Assembly (NCBI GenBank): GCA_946496115.1
Contig: CAMMFK010000033.1
Location: forward strand, 1 to 15,635
Origin: an uncultured Clostridium sp.
GTDB taxonomy: Bacteria; Bacillota; Clostridia; TANB77; CAG-508
Direction: 5' to 3'
DNA length: 15,635 nt
Positions 7,104 through 14,719 of this stretch are shown piece by piece; positions within the stretch are counted from its first letter, which is position 1, and every line of letters starts with the position of its first letter. Both the position numbers and the translations under genes were made by a program. A model generated the notes under the pieces. It ran no database searches, had not been told where the DNA came from, and saw only the letters and a list, made by a program, of their open reading frames with translations.

Positions 7104-8342
7104 TTATACATTCCAATAATTATTATACAATTCAACTGCAGTTGTTGGACTGTCTGGTCCTTCTGCATTTTTTACTGGTGCAAAATCTTCATTTCTTCTA
7201 CCTCTTAGAATTGAAATATTGTCGAAATACGCAAATCCGTCAAATATAAAGGCTTCATACTTATATGCATTAGGCTTTGTGACCTTAACAAATTCTCCTT
7301 TTTCATTCATGTAAGGTGCTTTTTTATGAGCACTATGATAAGGTAATTTTTCTTTGCTTATTTTATCTAAAGCGTCAATACTGTATAAATTACACATAAT
7401 ATGTGACTCACCAAAAAGTAGCTCACCTTCTTCATCTACTTCATGAGCCATTTCTGTTGGAAGTTCAGTATATTCAATTACACCAGGTTTACCATTTCTT
7501 TTGCAAAATACGCCAACAGGTTCTTCTGGGCTTCTTTTTACAACTGATTTTGAGCCAATTTGATTTCCATCGCATGAAGTTAAACCAAGTAATATTGGAT
7601 CAACCATATTAAGTAAAGCATTATCTACTGCTCCAATAAATACCCACTTAATGCCTTTTTGCTTCATATCATCAAGTACACCGTCTAGTCTCATAGATTT
7701 ATAAATGCAACCATTTCCATCTGCCGCATATTTAATATGTAAGTTTTCATCAACCAAAAGCTTGCCATCTTCACTAATTAAAGGCAAATTGCCTTGTTTA
7801 AAGAATTTAATTTTATCTTTTGGATAAGCAAAATAATTATGCTCTTCGAAAAATTCTTCTGTTTTTTTATTATTCTCTGTACTTGTCATTATGTACCAAT
7901 TTAAAGTAACTCCATACTTTTCATTTGCTCTTTTTATTCCATCTGCCAATATTTCAAATAAATACTTTGGCTTAGGCTTAACATCAAGTAAAAAAGTGCC
8001 TTTAGGGCCATTATGTCCAAGTCTTGTTCCTTGACCTCCTGCCATTGTAACTACTGCATATTCTCCATTTTTAATAATCTTCTCTCCTGCCTCTTTGTAT
8101 TTATTAAAATCATCTTCATTCATTTTATATTTATCTACAAATTTAATATGTTCAATTAATTGACTTTCTAATGCCTTTTCTTTATCTTTTTTACTTATCT
8201 TATATAATTCTTTTAATTCATCGAAATTAATATTTTCAATTTCTTTAATTAATTCTTTTTTCCCGTTTTCATTTGCCATTTTTAAATAGTTTAATAAGTG
8301 TTCTTGATTATTAGCTTTTAAAATTTCAATGTAATTAGCCAT
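7104..8342 (-). CDS. UDP-sugar pyrophosphorylase, UAP/AGX (UDPGP) type
   Basis: This 412-residue enzyme probably makes UDP-N-acetylhexosamine, or UDP-glucose, from UTP and the sugar 1-phosphate in the cytoplasm. The nucleotide-binding signature VTMAGGQGTRLGHNGPKG lies near residues 98-115, with GGQGTRLG and PKG as in eukaryote-like UAP1 proteins. Further family segments are KYAADGNGCIYKSM, WVFIGAVDNALLN and the EPVGVFCKRNGKPGVIEYTE stretch. A helical lead of about 85 residues precedes the catalytic domain. The open frame runs to a TTG at 8351, one base from AAAGGA. The ATG at 8342 is ten bases from it and was chosen. The GlmU-C-like gene follows after 218 bases, which favours a UDP-HexNAc role. 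The family is secure; the sugar specificity cannot be read from sequence alone. Confidence 0.85.
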   Translation of the reverse strand: MANYIEILKANNQEHLLNYLKMANENGKKELIKEIENINFDELKELYKISKKDKEKALESQLIEHIKFVDKYKMNEDDFNKYKEAGEKIIKNGEYAVVTMAGGQGTRLGHNGPKGTFLLDVKPKPKYLFEILADGIKRANEKYGVTLNWYIMTSTENNKKTEEFFEEHNYFAYPKDKIKFFKQGNLPLISEDGKLLVDENLHIKYAADGNGCIYKSMRLDGVLDDMKQKGIKWVFIGAVDNALLNMVDPILLGLTSCDGNQIGSKSVVKRSPEEPVGVFCKRNGKPGVIEYTELPTEMAHEVDEEGELLFGESHIMCNLYSIDALDKISKEKLPYHSAHKKAPYMNEKGEFVKVTKPNAYKYEAFIFDGFAYFDNISILRGRRNEDFAPVKNAEGPDSPTTAVELYNNYWNV

Positions 8343-8409
8343 ATTTCTCAATTCCTTTCAAATGTAATATTCTTAATTCAAATTATTTTCCTTAGTCAAT
8401 ATGCTTAAT

Positions 8410-8431
8410 GTGAGTAAATATCTTTGCTCAC
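8410..8431. promoter_or_regulatory. Inverted repeat at the UAP transcription start (possible operator)
   Basis: GTGAGTAAA (8410-8418) and TTTGCTCAC (8423-8431) form an almost perfect inverted repeat with a four-base centre. It overlaps the predicted start of the UAP transcript, at or just after +1. This is consistent with a repressor site or a 5' hairpin, with no known binding consensus recognised. Confidence 0.3.
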
Positions 8432-8438
8432 CACGCAC

Positions 8439-8467
8439 ATTTTATCACATTTGTATATAATATGCAA
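8439..8467 (-). promoter_or_regulatory. Extended -10 promoter of the UDP-sugar pyrophosphorylase gene
   Basis: On the minus strand TTGCAT (8462-8467), a 17-base spacer and TAAAAT (8439-8444) with TGA in front form an extended -10 promoter. The start is expected near 8432, giving a leader of about 90 bases. Confidence 0.5.
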
Positions 8468-8485
8468 ATTAAAATTTTTTGTTTT

Positions 8486-8517
8486 GTCATAAGTTTTAGT
8501 TTTGTCTAATATACTTT
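8486..8517 (+). promoter_or_regulatory. Sigma-E-like (mother-cell) promoter of spoIVA
   Basis: GTCATAAG (8486-8493) resembles the sigma-E -35 (TCATATT-like). TATACTTT (8510-8517), 16 bases on, resembles the -10 CATACAAT. A sigma-A reading (TTGTCA ... TATACT) needs a 20-base spacer and is less likely. Known spoIVA genes are sigma-E controlled, which supports the choice. The start would be near 8525. Confidence 0.45.
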
Positions 8518-8554
8518 AATAAAGTTTTGTACAAATCTTCTTTAGGAGGTAAAA

Positions 8555-10036
8555 ATGGAGGACAATTTAAAATTATATCAGGATATAGCAAATCGTACTG
8601 ATGGAGATATTTATATAGGTGTAGTAGGTCCTGTAAGAACTGGAAAATCAACATTTATAAAGAATTTTATGGATTTATTAGTTATACCTAATATAGATAA
8701 CTCTTACAAAAGAGAAAGAGCTTTGGATGAATTGCCACAAAGTGCTTCAGGCAGAACAATAATGACAACTGAGCCTAAATTTGTTCCAAATGAAGCTGTA
8801 GAAATTACGCTTGATGGAAATGTTAAATTTAAAGCAAGATTAGTTGATTGTGTGGGCTATTTAGTAAATAATGCAATTGGATATTTAGAAGATGACATTC
8901 CTCGAATGGTTAAAACACCTTGGTCTGATGAAGAAATGCCATTTGGCGAAGCTGCTGAAATAGGTACTAAAAAAGTTATTCAAGACCATTCAACTATTGG
9001 TATTTTAGTTACAACAGATGGAAGTTTTTCAGGCATTTCTAGAGATGATTACATTTTAGCAGAAGAAAGAGTTGTTAAAGAATTAAAAGAAATAAATAAG
9101 CCTTTTGTAATTGTACTTAATACAGTTGCGCCATACTCAGATTACTCAAGAGATTTAGCAAATTCTTTGGAAGAAAAATATAACTGCCCTGTTATTCCAA
9201 CTGATTGCTCTAACCTTTCTTTATATGATATTAATGAAATTTTTAGCAAAGTATTGTATGAATTTCCAATTGAAAGAATAAACATTTCATATCCAAAATG
9301 GGTGGACGGCTTAGAGAATACTCACTGGTTAAAGCAAGAATTAAATAAAGAAATTAAAGATACTTTTGGTGGTGTTAGCATAATTAAGCAAGCAAATTTT
9401 GCAGTTGGTAACTTGCAAAATACAGATATAATTAACTCAACAACCATTGATGAAATAAGCCTTGGAACTGGTGCTATATCTATAACAATTTCACTAAAAG
9501 ACGACTTATTTTATAAAGTACTTACTGAAATTTCTGGAGAAACTATCAATAATGAATTTGATTTATTCTCTGCATTTTACAGTTTTGCTAAAATCAAAGG
9601 TGAATATGACAGAATAGCACCTGCTATGGAAGAAGTTAAGTCTAAAGGTTATGGCATAATTACTCCTTCAATGGATGAACTTATTTTAGATGAACCTGAA
9701 ATAGTAAAACAAGGCTCTAAGTTTGGAATCAAACTACGTGCAAAAGCTCCAAGCATACATATGATAATGACAAATGTTGAAACTGAGGTATCTCCTCTTG
9801 TTGGAAGTGAAAAGCAATCAGAAGAGTTAGTAAAATATTTGTTAGAAGAGTTTGAAAATGACCCTAAGAAAATTTGGGAATCTAATATTTTTGGAAAGAA
9901 TTTACATGAACTTGTTAATGAAGGTTTGCAAAACAAACTCGAAAGAATGCCTGAGGATGCACAAATAAAACTTCAAGAGACCCTTGAAAGGATTGTAAAT
10001 GAAGGCGGTGGCGGATTGATTTGCATTATACTATAA
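8555..10036 (+). CDS. spoIVA: Stage IV sporulation protein A (spore-coat basement ATPase)
   Basis: SpoIVA hydrolyses ATP to polymerise on the forespore surface, forming the platform for the coat and helping cortex formation. The 493 residues match the usual length (492 in Bacillus subtilis). The Walker A motif GPVRTGKS is at 25-32 (K31). GRTIMTTEP at 66-74 carries the sensor threonines T71 and T72, and LVDCVGY at 96-102 holds the Walker B aspartate D98. The conserved glycine-rich C-terminus GGGGLICIIL, the membrane-targeting end, is intact. The start is an ATG five bases after AGGAGG. It is a single-gene unit: the divergent UAP gene lies upstream, a terminator directly downstream, and a sigma-E-like promoter in front. 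Its intact state is direct evidence that the organism makes, or recently made, endospores. Confidence 0.97.
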   Translation: MEDNLKLYQDIANRTDGDIYIGVVGPVRTGKSTFIKNFMDLLVIPNIDNSYKRERALDELPQSASGRTIMTTEPKFVPNEAVEITLDGNVKFKARLVDCVGYLVNNAIGYLEDDIPRMVKTPWSDEEMPFGEAAEIGTKKVIQDHSTIGILVTTDGSFSGISRDDYILAEERVVKELKEINKPFVIVLNTVAPYSDYSRDLANSLEEKYNCPVIPTDCSNLSLYDINEIFSKVLYEFPIERINISYPKWVDGLENTHWLKQELNKEIKDTFGGVSIIKQANFAVGNLQNTDIINSTTIDEISLGTGAISITISLKDDLFYKVLTEISGETINNEFDLFSAFYSFAKIKGEYDRIAPAMEEVKSKGYGIITPSMDELILDEPEIVKQGSKFGIKLRAKAPSIHMIMTNVETEVSPLVGSEKQSEELVKYLLEEFENDPKKIWESNIFGKNLHELVNEGLQNKLERMPEDAQIKLQETLERIVNEGGGGLICIIL

Positions 10037-10045
10037 TTTACAAAG

Positions 10046-10076
10046 TGGTGGGGCACCTGCCCCACCATGTTTTTTT
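10046..10076 (+). terminator. Rho-independent terminator of spoIVA
   Basis: TGGTGGGGCA (10046-10055) pairs perfectly with TGCCCCACCA (10058-10067), giving a very GC-rich hairpin with a minimal loop. Seven T follow (10070-10076), nine bases after the stop codon. On the minus strand the trailing T run is weak, so it mainly serves spoIVA, though it may also stop convergent transcription. Confidence 0.93.
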
Positions 10077-10119
10077 CTTTTATTTTATTATATCACTTTT
10101 GCAATTATTATTTATTTAA

Positions 10120-10581
10120 TTACTTTTTAAACAATCTTCTTATAAATTGTTTTATCTTTACCCACAAACTAATCTTTTTATCATTTACAACTTGAAGATC
10201 CTTCTCACTACTTATATCTATAATCTTCTTTGTATTTTTAACATTTTCAAATACATTACTATTATACTTTTTGGCTTTTAACTCATCTTGTTTTTGCATT
10301 TCAAATCTATCATATTCTTGCCACTTTTTTCTTTCTTCTGGCGAACATAAATAGTCACTATATATTACAGAAAGCAATGATTTTGTTTCTGGTAATAGTG
10401 TTTGCTCAGTTAAACTTTTTCTTTTATCATAATTAAAAATATAATTTTTATCTTTCGCTAATTCTATAGCTTTAATAGTCTTATAAGGTATTTTATTTTT
10501 CAAATTATCATTCATATTGTTAATTATTTCATTTAACTCTACAAATGCTTTTGAATAAACTTCATTTTTCTCTTGTACCAT
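10120..10581 (-). CDS. Small charged protein with basic amphipathic C-terminal tail, unknown function
   Basis: This 153-residue protein is predicted to be cytosolic, with no signal peptide or long hydrophobic segment. The first two thirds look helical and charged (KAFVELNEIINNMNDNLKNKI; SPEERKKWQEYDRFEMQKQDEL). After a low-complexity linker (about 105-135) it ends in KKISLWVKIKQFIRRLFKK. This Trp/Phe/Ile plus Lys/Arg amphipathic helix could lie on a membrane surface. I do not recognise a named family. It is the last gene of the four-gene minus-strand operon: its ATG is nine bases after the stop of the ProA-like gene, and its Shine-Dalgarno (AGAGG) overlaps that stop. It therefore very likely works with the genes before it. 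Confidence 0.8.
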   Translation of the reverse strand: MVQEKNEVYSKAFVELNEIINNMNDNLKNKIPYKTIKAIELAKDKNYIFNYDKRKSLTEQTLLPETKSLLSVIYSDYLCSPEERKKWQEYDRFEMQKQDELKAKKYNSNVFENVKNTKKIIDISSEKDLQVVNDKKISLWVKIKQFIRRLFKK

Positions 10582-10590
10582 AACTTACCT

Positions 10591-11559
10591 CTAATCATTC
10601 TTATACATAATTTGCTTTGTATATAACATATCATTTATAGAAATATCTAATTTTCCTTCTAAGTTTGGACTAACATTTACAAAAACATTTTTAGACCTTA
10701 TTAATTTCAAAAATTTATTAGCATTTTCTCCATTATTAGTAAAAATGCTACTTCCAAATCCTGCAGAATTTATATTGATATCTCTAATACATTCTTCAAC
10801 ATTTTCTACTTCTGTGTAGTCATCTATATCAAATTCTTGAGTAAATTTTTCAAGAATATTTTTATGTATATATACGTTAAATTTAGCATTTTTAATATTT
10901 AAAATTTTTCTTATTAATTCTATATCTAATAAATTCTCAATGTATAAATCATAATTTCCATATCCACTAACAGTAACCTGGATTTTTGAATTACAAATTA
11001 CTTTGTCTTGTAAATCTTTATCCCCTACAACTATTATCTTTCTTAAAATATTATTATGATTGTACATTTCTAAATAATCTGTACTATTTATAACTTGTAC
11101 CAACTCTTCATTGTATCCATTTTGTTTTAAAGCTTGTTTTAAATACAAAATAATTAGATTAGTTAATGCATACATTTTATTATTTGTGCAAAATATTATT
11201 GCATTTTTGCTTAAAATTGCTTCTAAAGCTAGATTTACTGTTGCATAAGGATTACCTTCAAATATTACACCTATTACGCCTATACTTTCCTTATATTTTG
11301 CAACAATAAAGGCATCTTCTCTTTTTCTTTGTTCTAATTCATATTTTCGTTTAGTTTTTATTCTTAAATTTTCTAGTACTTTAGAAACATCTTCCACAAT
11401 ATTATTATTTTTTTCTTCGATTTCACAAATTTTAAGTATATCATTAGAATTATTTTTTATTATTTTGAAAAAATCATCCACAATTTTTCCACTCATTTCT
11501 TCTTTAAAACAAGTTTCGTTATATGCGATTTGAGCCCTTTCAAATTCATTTAAACTCAA
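10591..11559 (-). CDS. ProA-like aldehyde-dehydrogenase-fold protein lacking the catalytic cysteine (probable pseudoenzyme)
   Basis: This 322-residue protein aligns by eye with gamma-glutamyl phosphate reductase (ProA, usually about 415). IGVIGVIFEGNPYATVN (93-109) matches ProA GVIGVIYEARPNVTVD. VSGYGNYDLYIE (197-208) matches the xGxGxCHxYVD stretch. FTNNGENANKFLKLI with VFVNVSPNLEG matches the C-terminal AxRFxxxVDSxAVYVNAS region. After NAK (224-226) ProA has QRPxxCNxxETLLVN with the catalytic Cys; here the sequence goes straight to FNVYIHKNI, so the cysteine and its loop are gone. The N-terminal third is only loosely similar. Catalysis by the known mechanism is therefore unlikely. The start is TTG nine bases after AGGAGG, which overlaps the stop of the upstream gene. 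The gene is not truncated by stops, so this looks like repurposing rather than decay. Confidence 0.75.
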   Translation of the reverse strand: MSLNEFERAQIAYNETCFKEEMSGKIVDDFFKIIKNNSNDILKICEIEEKNNNIVEDVSKVLENLRIKTKRKYELEQRKREDAFIVAKYKESIGVIGVIFEGNPYATVNLALEAILSKNAIIFCTNNKMYALTNLIILYLKQALKQNGYNEELVQVINSTDYLEMYNHNNILRKIIVVGDKDLQDKVICNSKIQVTVSGYGNYDLYIENLLDIELIRKILNIKNAKFNVYIHKNILEKFTQEFDIDDYTEVENVEECIRDININSAGFGSSIFTNNGENANKFLKLIRSKNVFVNVSPNLEGKLDISINDMLYTKQIMYKND

Positions 11560-11573
11560 TTTTAAATACCTCC

Positions 11574-14500
11574 TTAAATTTCTATACTATTTTCTTCTAA
11601 CCATTTTTCGATATTTTGTAAAGCTGCTCTTGCCTCTTCTCTATCTTGCGCATATTTTATTGCTGTTTTAATATCTTCTAAATCAATAGTAGCATTATCT
11701 TGCTCATCTTCTTCATAGTCGTATTCATCGTAGTCATCTTCATAGTCCCAGTCATCATCTAGTTCATCATCTACATTTATTTCCGATGTGTCAACATCTA
11801 TTAATTTACTAGAATTTTCGTTATCTGAATACATTGCAACTGTCTTTTCTTCATTCTCTTTATGTGCAATGCTTGTATCTTCATATAGTATTAATTGTGT
11901 TCTTGAGTCATGTATGTAATCTACATGTTCCTCTGGATATTTATTTTCATTGTCTGTCTTTAATCCACTAAGGTCTACATCCGTATAGCCAATTCCAACG
12001 GTAACTTTAGTTAATTGTTGACCTTCTACTGTTCTCCTTACTCGATCTTTCTCTTGAGAATATTTTTGCTCATCTATTTTTCCACTTTTTCTTTCTTCTT
12101 CTAGTTCCTTTAGCTTTGCTTCTTGCCATTTTTGCATCTCAATTTTATCTGTTTCTACAAAATCTTTTGCAGCGCCTTTTATAACAGAAAGCAAATTTGA
12201 GCTTATAATCTTTTTATTATTTGAGTCTTTTGCTACAGCTTCTATATTATCAAAACAAAGGGTATTTTTATTTCTCCAAATCCAGCTCTGCGATAAAATT
12301 TTTCCATTTTCGTCTTGCACAACTAAAACTCTTCCATTTGGTGAAGTAACACTATGTTTCATACAACTTTCACCAACATCACCCAACGCTTGGCAACAAT
12401 CTGTTAATTCTCCTACAAAAATTGCAGTCGGGTCATCTAATCTTAGCACTTTATATGTATACCCTGTTTTTTCGTCTTTCTTTTCAATTTGAGGAATACT
12501 ACTTTTTGTCCTCTCTTTTTGTGCTCTAAAAATTGCTTGAACTTTCTCAAAATCTTCTTGAGAGTAACCACAATTAGAAGATAGCTTAGCTATTTCTAAT
12601 TCATCTTCAGCTACATTTTCATATTTATGATTATAAATATATGATTCACATTTTTCAAAATTAATTTTTTGTCCTAAATTTGCTTCCGCAATTTTATCCC
12701 ACTGTCTTTGAATTTTACTTAGCTCTGATTGTTTTTTTTCATCTCCTAAAATCTGCTCATAATTGTCTTTAAAAAACTCATAAAATCCTGCTTTGTACTT
12801 CATGTCCATTCCATCAAAAATTCTATGCAATTTTTGTGGTGACATTATTAATTTAGAGTCATGTTCATAATAAAATTTTCTTATTTTATCTTCAAGAATA
12901 TTTCCTACTTTTTTGTCTCTTATTTTTTCTTGTTGTATATCTTTAGCTAATTTTACTAAATAACCTTTTTGCTCTTCAATCTTATCATAACCATTTTTAT
13001 AAATATATGACATGACCTTTTTATAATTATCATCTATTTGCTCATCTGTTTCAAGCAAATTTATTGCTTGTTTCATTTCTTCATCTGAATATCTATCTGC
13101 TAAGCCTTCAATTAGCAACTCTGCCTGCTCTTTACTACCAAATAAATTAATAATATTTGTATCACTAAGTAATTTCTTTCTATCAATATGGTAAGTAGCT
13201 TCAGTTACCTCTTTTACGACCTTAAAATTTTCTTTAGTAAATTCATCTAACTTTTCAACATATAAACTTTCTTCTTTAGGAATATATGTTGCCATTCTTT
13301 GTAAAAGCCCTATTCTTTCTAATTGTGTAAAATCTTTTTCAAAGGCTCCAAATGATAAAATTGCTTCAACTAAAGCACATTTAGTATCTATATTTGTATT
13401 AAATAGGCCATTTCTAGCTAAACTAAACCAAATCTTTTTGTTAAATTTTTCAATTTGTTCTTCTGGATATTTTTTTAAAACATAGAAACTTGGTATAAAG
13501 TGACAAACATCATTAAATTTATCTGCTTTTTTTGCTAAGTTATATAACTCCGTTAAGGTTAATCCAGATTTAGAGCAACTTTCTATGCACATTTCTAATG
13601 TTCTCATTTCTTCTGGTACATATTTAATAGAATTATAATCATTTCTAAGTGCTTCCAAACACATTTCCGGCGTTTTCATGTCTTCCGGAACATATTCAAG
13701 ACATTGACCATGATTTTTAACTGCTTCCAAACATATTTCTGGTGTTTTCATTTCTTTTGGTACATACTGAAGTAGTAGTCCAGTATTTTTAACTGCCTCG
13801 GCACATATCTCTGGTGTTTTCATTTCTTTTGGTACATAATGAAGTGCTAGTCCTGCATTTTTAACTGCCTCTAAACACATTTCCGGTGTTTTCATTTCTT
13901 CCGGAACAAATTCAAGAGTTTGACCTATATTTTTAACTGCTTTTAAACATATTTCCGGTGTTTTCATTTCTTTTGGAACATACATAAGAGCTTCTCCCTT
14001 ACTTTTAACTGCTTCCCAACACATTTCTGCCGTTTTCATATCTTCCGGAACATCATAAAGAGCCGAGCCATCATTTTTGACTGCCTCTAAACACATTTTT
14101 AGTGTTCTCATTCTTCTTGGAATATGTCTAAGAGATTGACCTGCATTTTTAACTGCTTCCAAGCACATTTCTGGTGTTCTCATTTTCTCCGGAACATCGC
14201 AAAGGGCTTCTCCATTACTTTTAACTGCCTCTAAACACATTTCTTGTGTTCTCATTTCTTCAGGAACATATGCAAGAGCCGGAACTGACCAATATTCTTC
14301 ATCATTTTTAACTGCCTCGGCACATATTTCTTGTGTTTTCATTTCTTTTGGAATATATCTAAGAGCTTGACTTGCATTTTTAACCGCTTCCAAGCACATT
14401 TCTTGTGTTTTCATTTCTTCTGGCACATAATAAATAGCTTCTCCATTATTTTTAACCACTTCCAAACACATTTCATATGTTAATATTTCTTTTGGGACTG

Positions 14501-14705
14501 AACGAAGAGCTTCTGCATTATTTTTTGATGCTTCCAAACATATTTCTGGTGTTCTCATTTCTTTTGGAATATATTCAAGGGTTTCTCCATGTTTTTTTAC
14601 AACTTCTATCAAAAATTCCGGAGTTTCTAATTCTTTAGGAATTGTATCATTTTCCGAAATTCTTTTTTTTATTATATTTTGTTTAAGTTGCTCTATATAA
14701 CTCAT
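11574..14705 (-). CDS. Large DUF4116-repeat protein with a CC/C/H-motif domain and acidic tail, unknown function
   Basis: This 1043-residue protein has no signal peptide or membrane span. After a 23-residue lead it carries 15 tandem DUF4116-type units (24-388). Their consensus is KEMKTPEMCLEAVKNxGxALxYVP, with a 24-residue period and one 29-residue unit at 120-148. A mainly helical middle (about 390-745) follows. Next is a distinct domain (about 750-850) with VGELTDCCQ (C770, C771), GESCMKH (C781, H784), SPNG, QSWIWR (806-811) and LCFDNIE. Spacing and residues suggest metal binding or a cysteine catalytic centre, but I cannot name the fold. A charged helical stretch leads to a Glu/Asp/Tyr-rich tail (979-1003) and a terminal helix. 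The ATG lies just after AGGAGAG. Gaps of 14 bases on each side place it in the middle of the operon. Confidence 0.85.
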   Translation of the reverse strand: MSYIEQLKQNIIKKRISENDTIPKELETPEFLIEVVKKHGETLEYIPKEMRTPEICLEASKNNAEALRSVPKEILTYEMCLEVVKNNGEAIYYVPEEMKTQEMCLEAVKNASQALRYIPKEMKTQEICAEAVKNDEEYWSVPALAYVPEEMRTQEMCLEAVKSNGEALCDVPEKMRTPEMCLEAVKNAGQSLRHIPRRMRTLKMCLEAVKNDGSALYDVPEDMKTAEMCWEAVKSKGEALMYVPKEMKTPEICLKAVKNIGQTLEFVPEEMKTPEMCLEAVKNAGLALHYVPKEMKTPEICAEAVKNTGLLLQYVPKEMKTPEICLEAVKNHGQCLEYVPEDMKTPEMCLEALRNDYNSIKYVPEEMRTLEMCIESCSKSGLTLTELYNLAKKADKFNDVCHFIPSFYVLKKYPEEQIEKFNKKIWFSLARNGLFNTNIDTKCALVEAILSFGAFEKDFTQLERIGLLQRMATYIPKEESLYVEKLDEFTKENFKVVKEVTEATYHIDRKKLLSDTNIINLFGSKEQAELLIEGLADRYSDEEMKQAINLLETDEQIDDNYKKVMSYIYKNGYDKIEEQKGYLVKLAKDIQQEKIRDKKVGNILEDKIRKFYYEHDSKLIMSPQKLHRIFDGMDMKYKAGFYEFFKDNYEQILGDEKKQSELSKIQRQWDKIAEANLGQKINFEKCESYIYNHKYENVAEDELEIAKLSSNCGYSQEDFEKVQAIFRAQKERTKSSIPQIEKKDEKTGYTYKVLRLDDPTAIFVGELTDCCQALGDVGESCMKHSVTSPNGRVLVVQDENGKILSQSWIWRNKNTLCFDNIEAVAKDSNNKKIISSNLLSVIKGAAKDFVETDKIEMQKWQEAKLKELEEERKSGKIDEQKYSQEKDRVRRTVEGQQLTKVTVGIGYTDVDLSGLKTDNENKYPEEHVDYIHDSRTQLILYEDTSIAHKENEEKTVAMYSDNENSSKLIDVDTSEINVDDELDDDWDYEDDYDEYDYEEDEQDNATIDLEDIKTAIKYAQDREEARAALQNIEKWLEENSIEI
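13542..14636 (-). repeat. Fifteen tandem 72-bp units inside the DUF4116 gene
   Basis: The DNA shows a 72-bp periodicity that encodes the 24-residue units, with near-identical words such as TTTTTAACTGC and TTTCATTTCTT recurring in each unit. Units 10-13 (residues 245-340) are the most alike, which suggests recent duplication or homogenisation. The first and last units are the most divergent. Unit 5 carries an in-frame 15-bp insertion. Confidence 0.85.
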
Positions 14706-14719
14706 ATTCTCTCCTATAA

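Noticed and set aside
9649..9936. Minus-strand open frame inside spoIVA
   Set aside because: It overlaps the conserved C-terminal part of SpoIVA, and its protein is meaningless.
10046..10080. Bidirectional terminator also serving the operon that ends at 10120
   Set aside because: On the minus strand the hairpin is followed by CTTTGTAAATT, not a proper U run, and it lies about 50 bases past the stop. Only the plus-strand role is well supported.
13542..14636. CRISPR array suggested by the regular 72-bp repeats
   Set aside because: The repeats are contiguous, in frame and encode DUF4116 units. There are no unique spacers and no cas genes.
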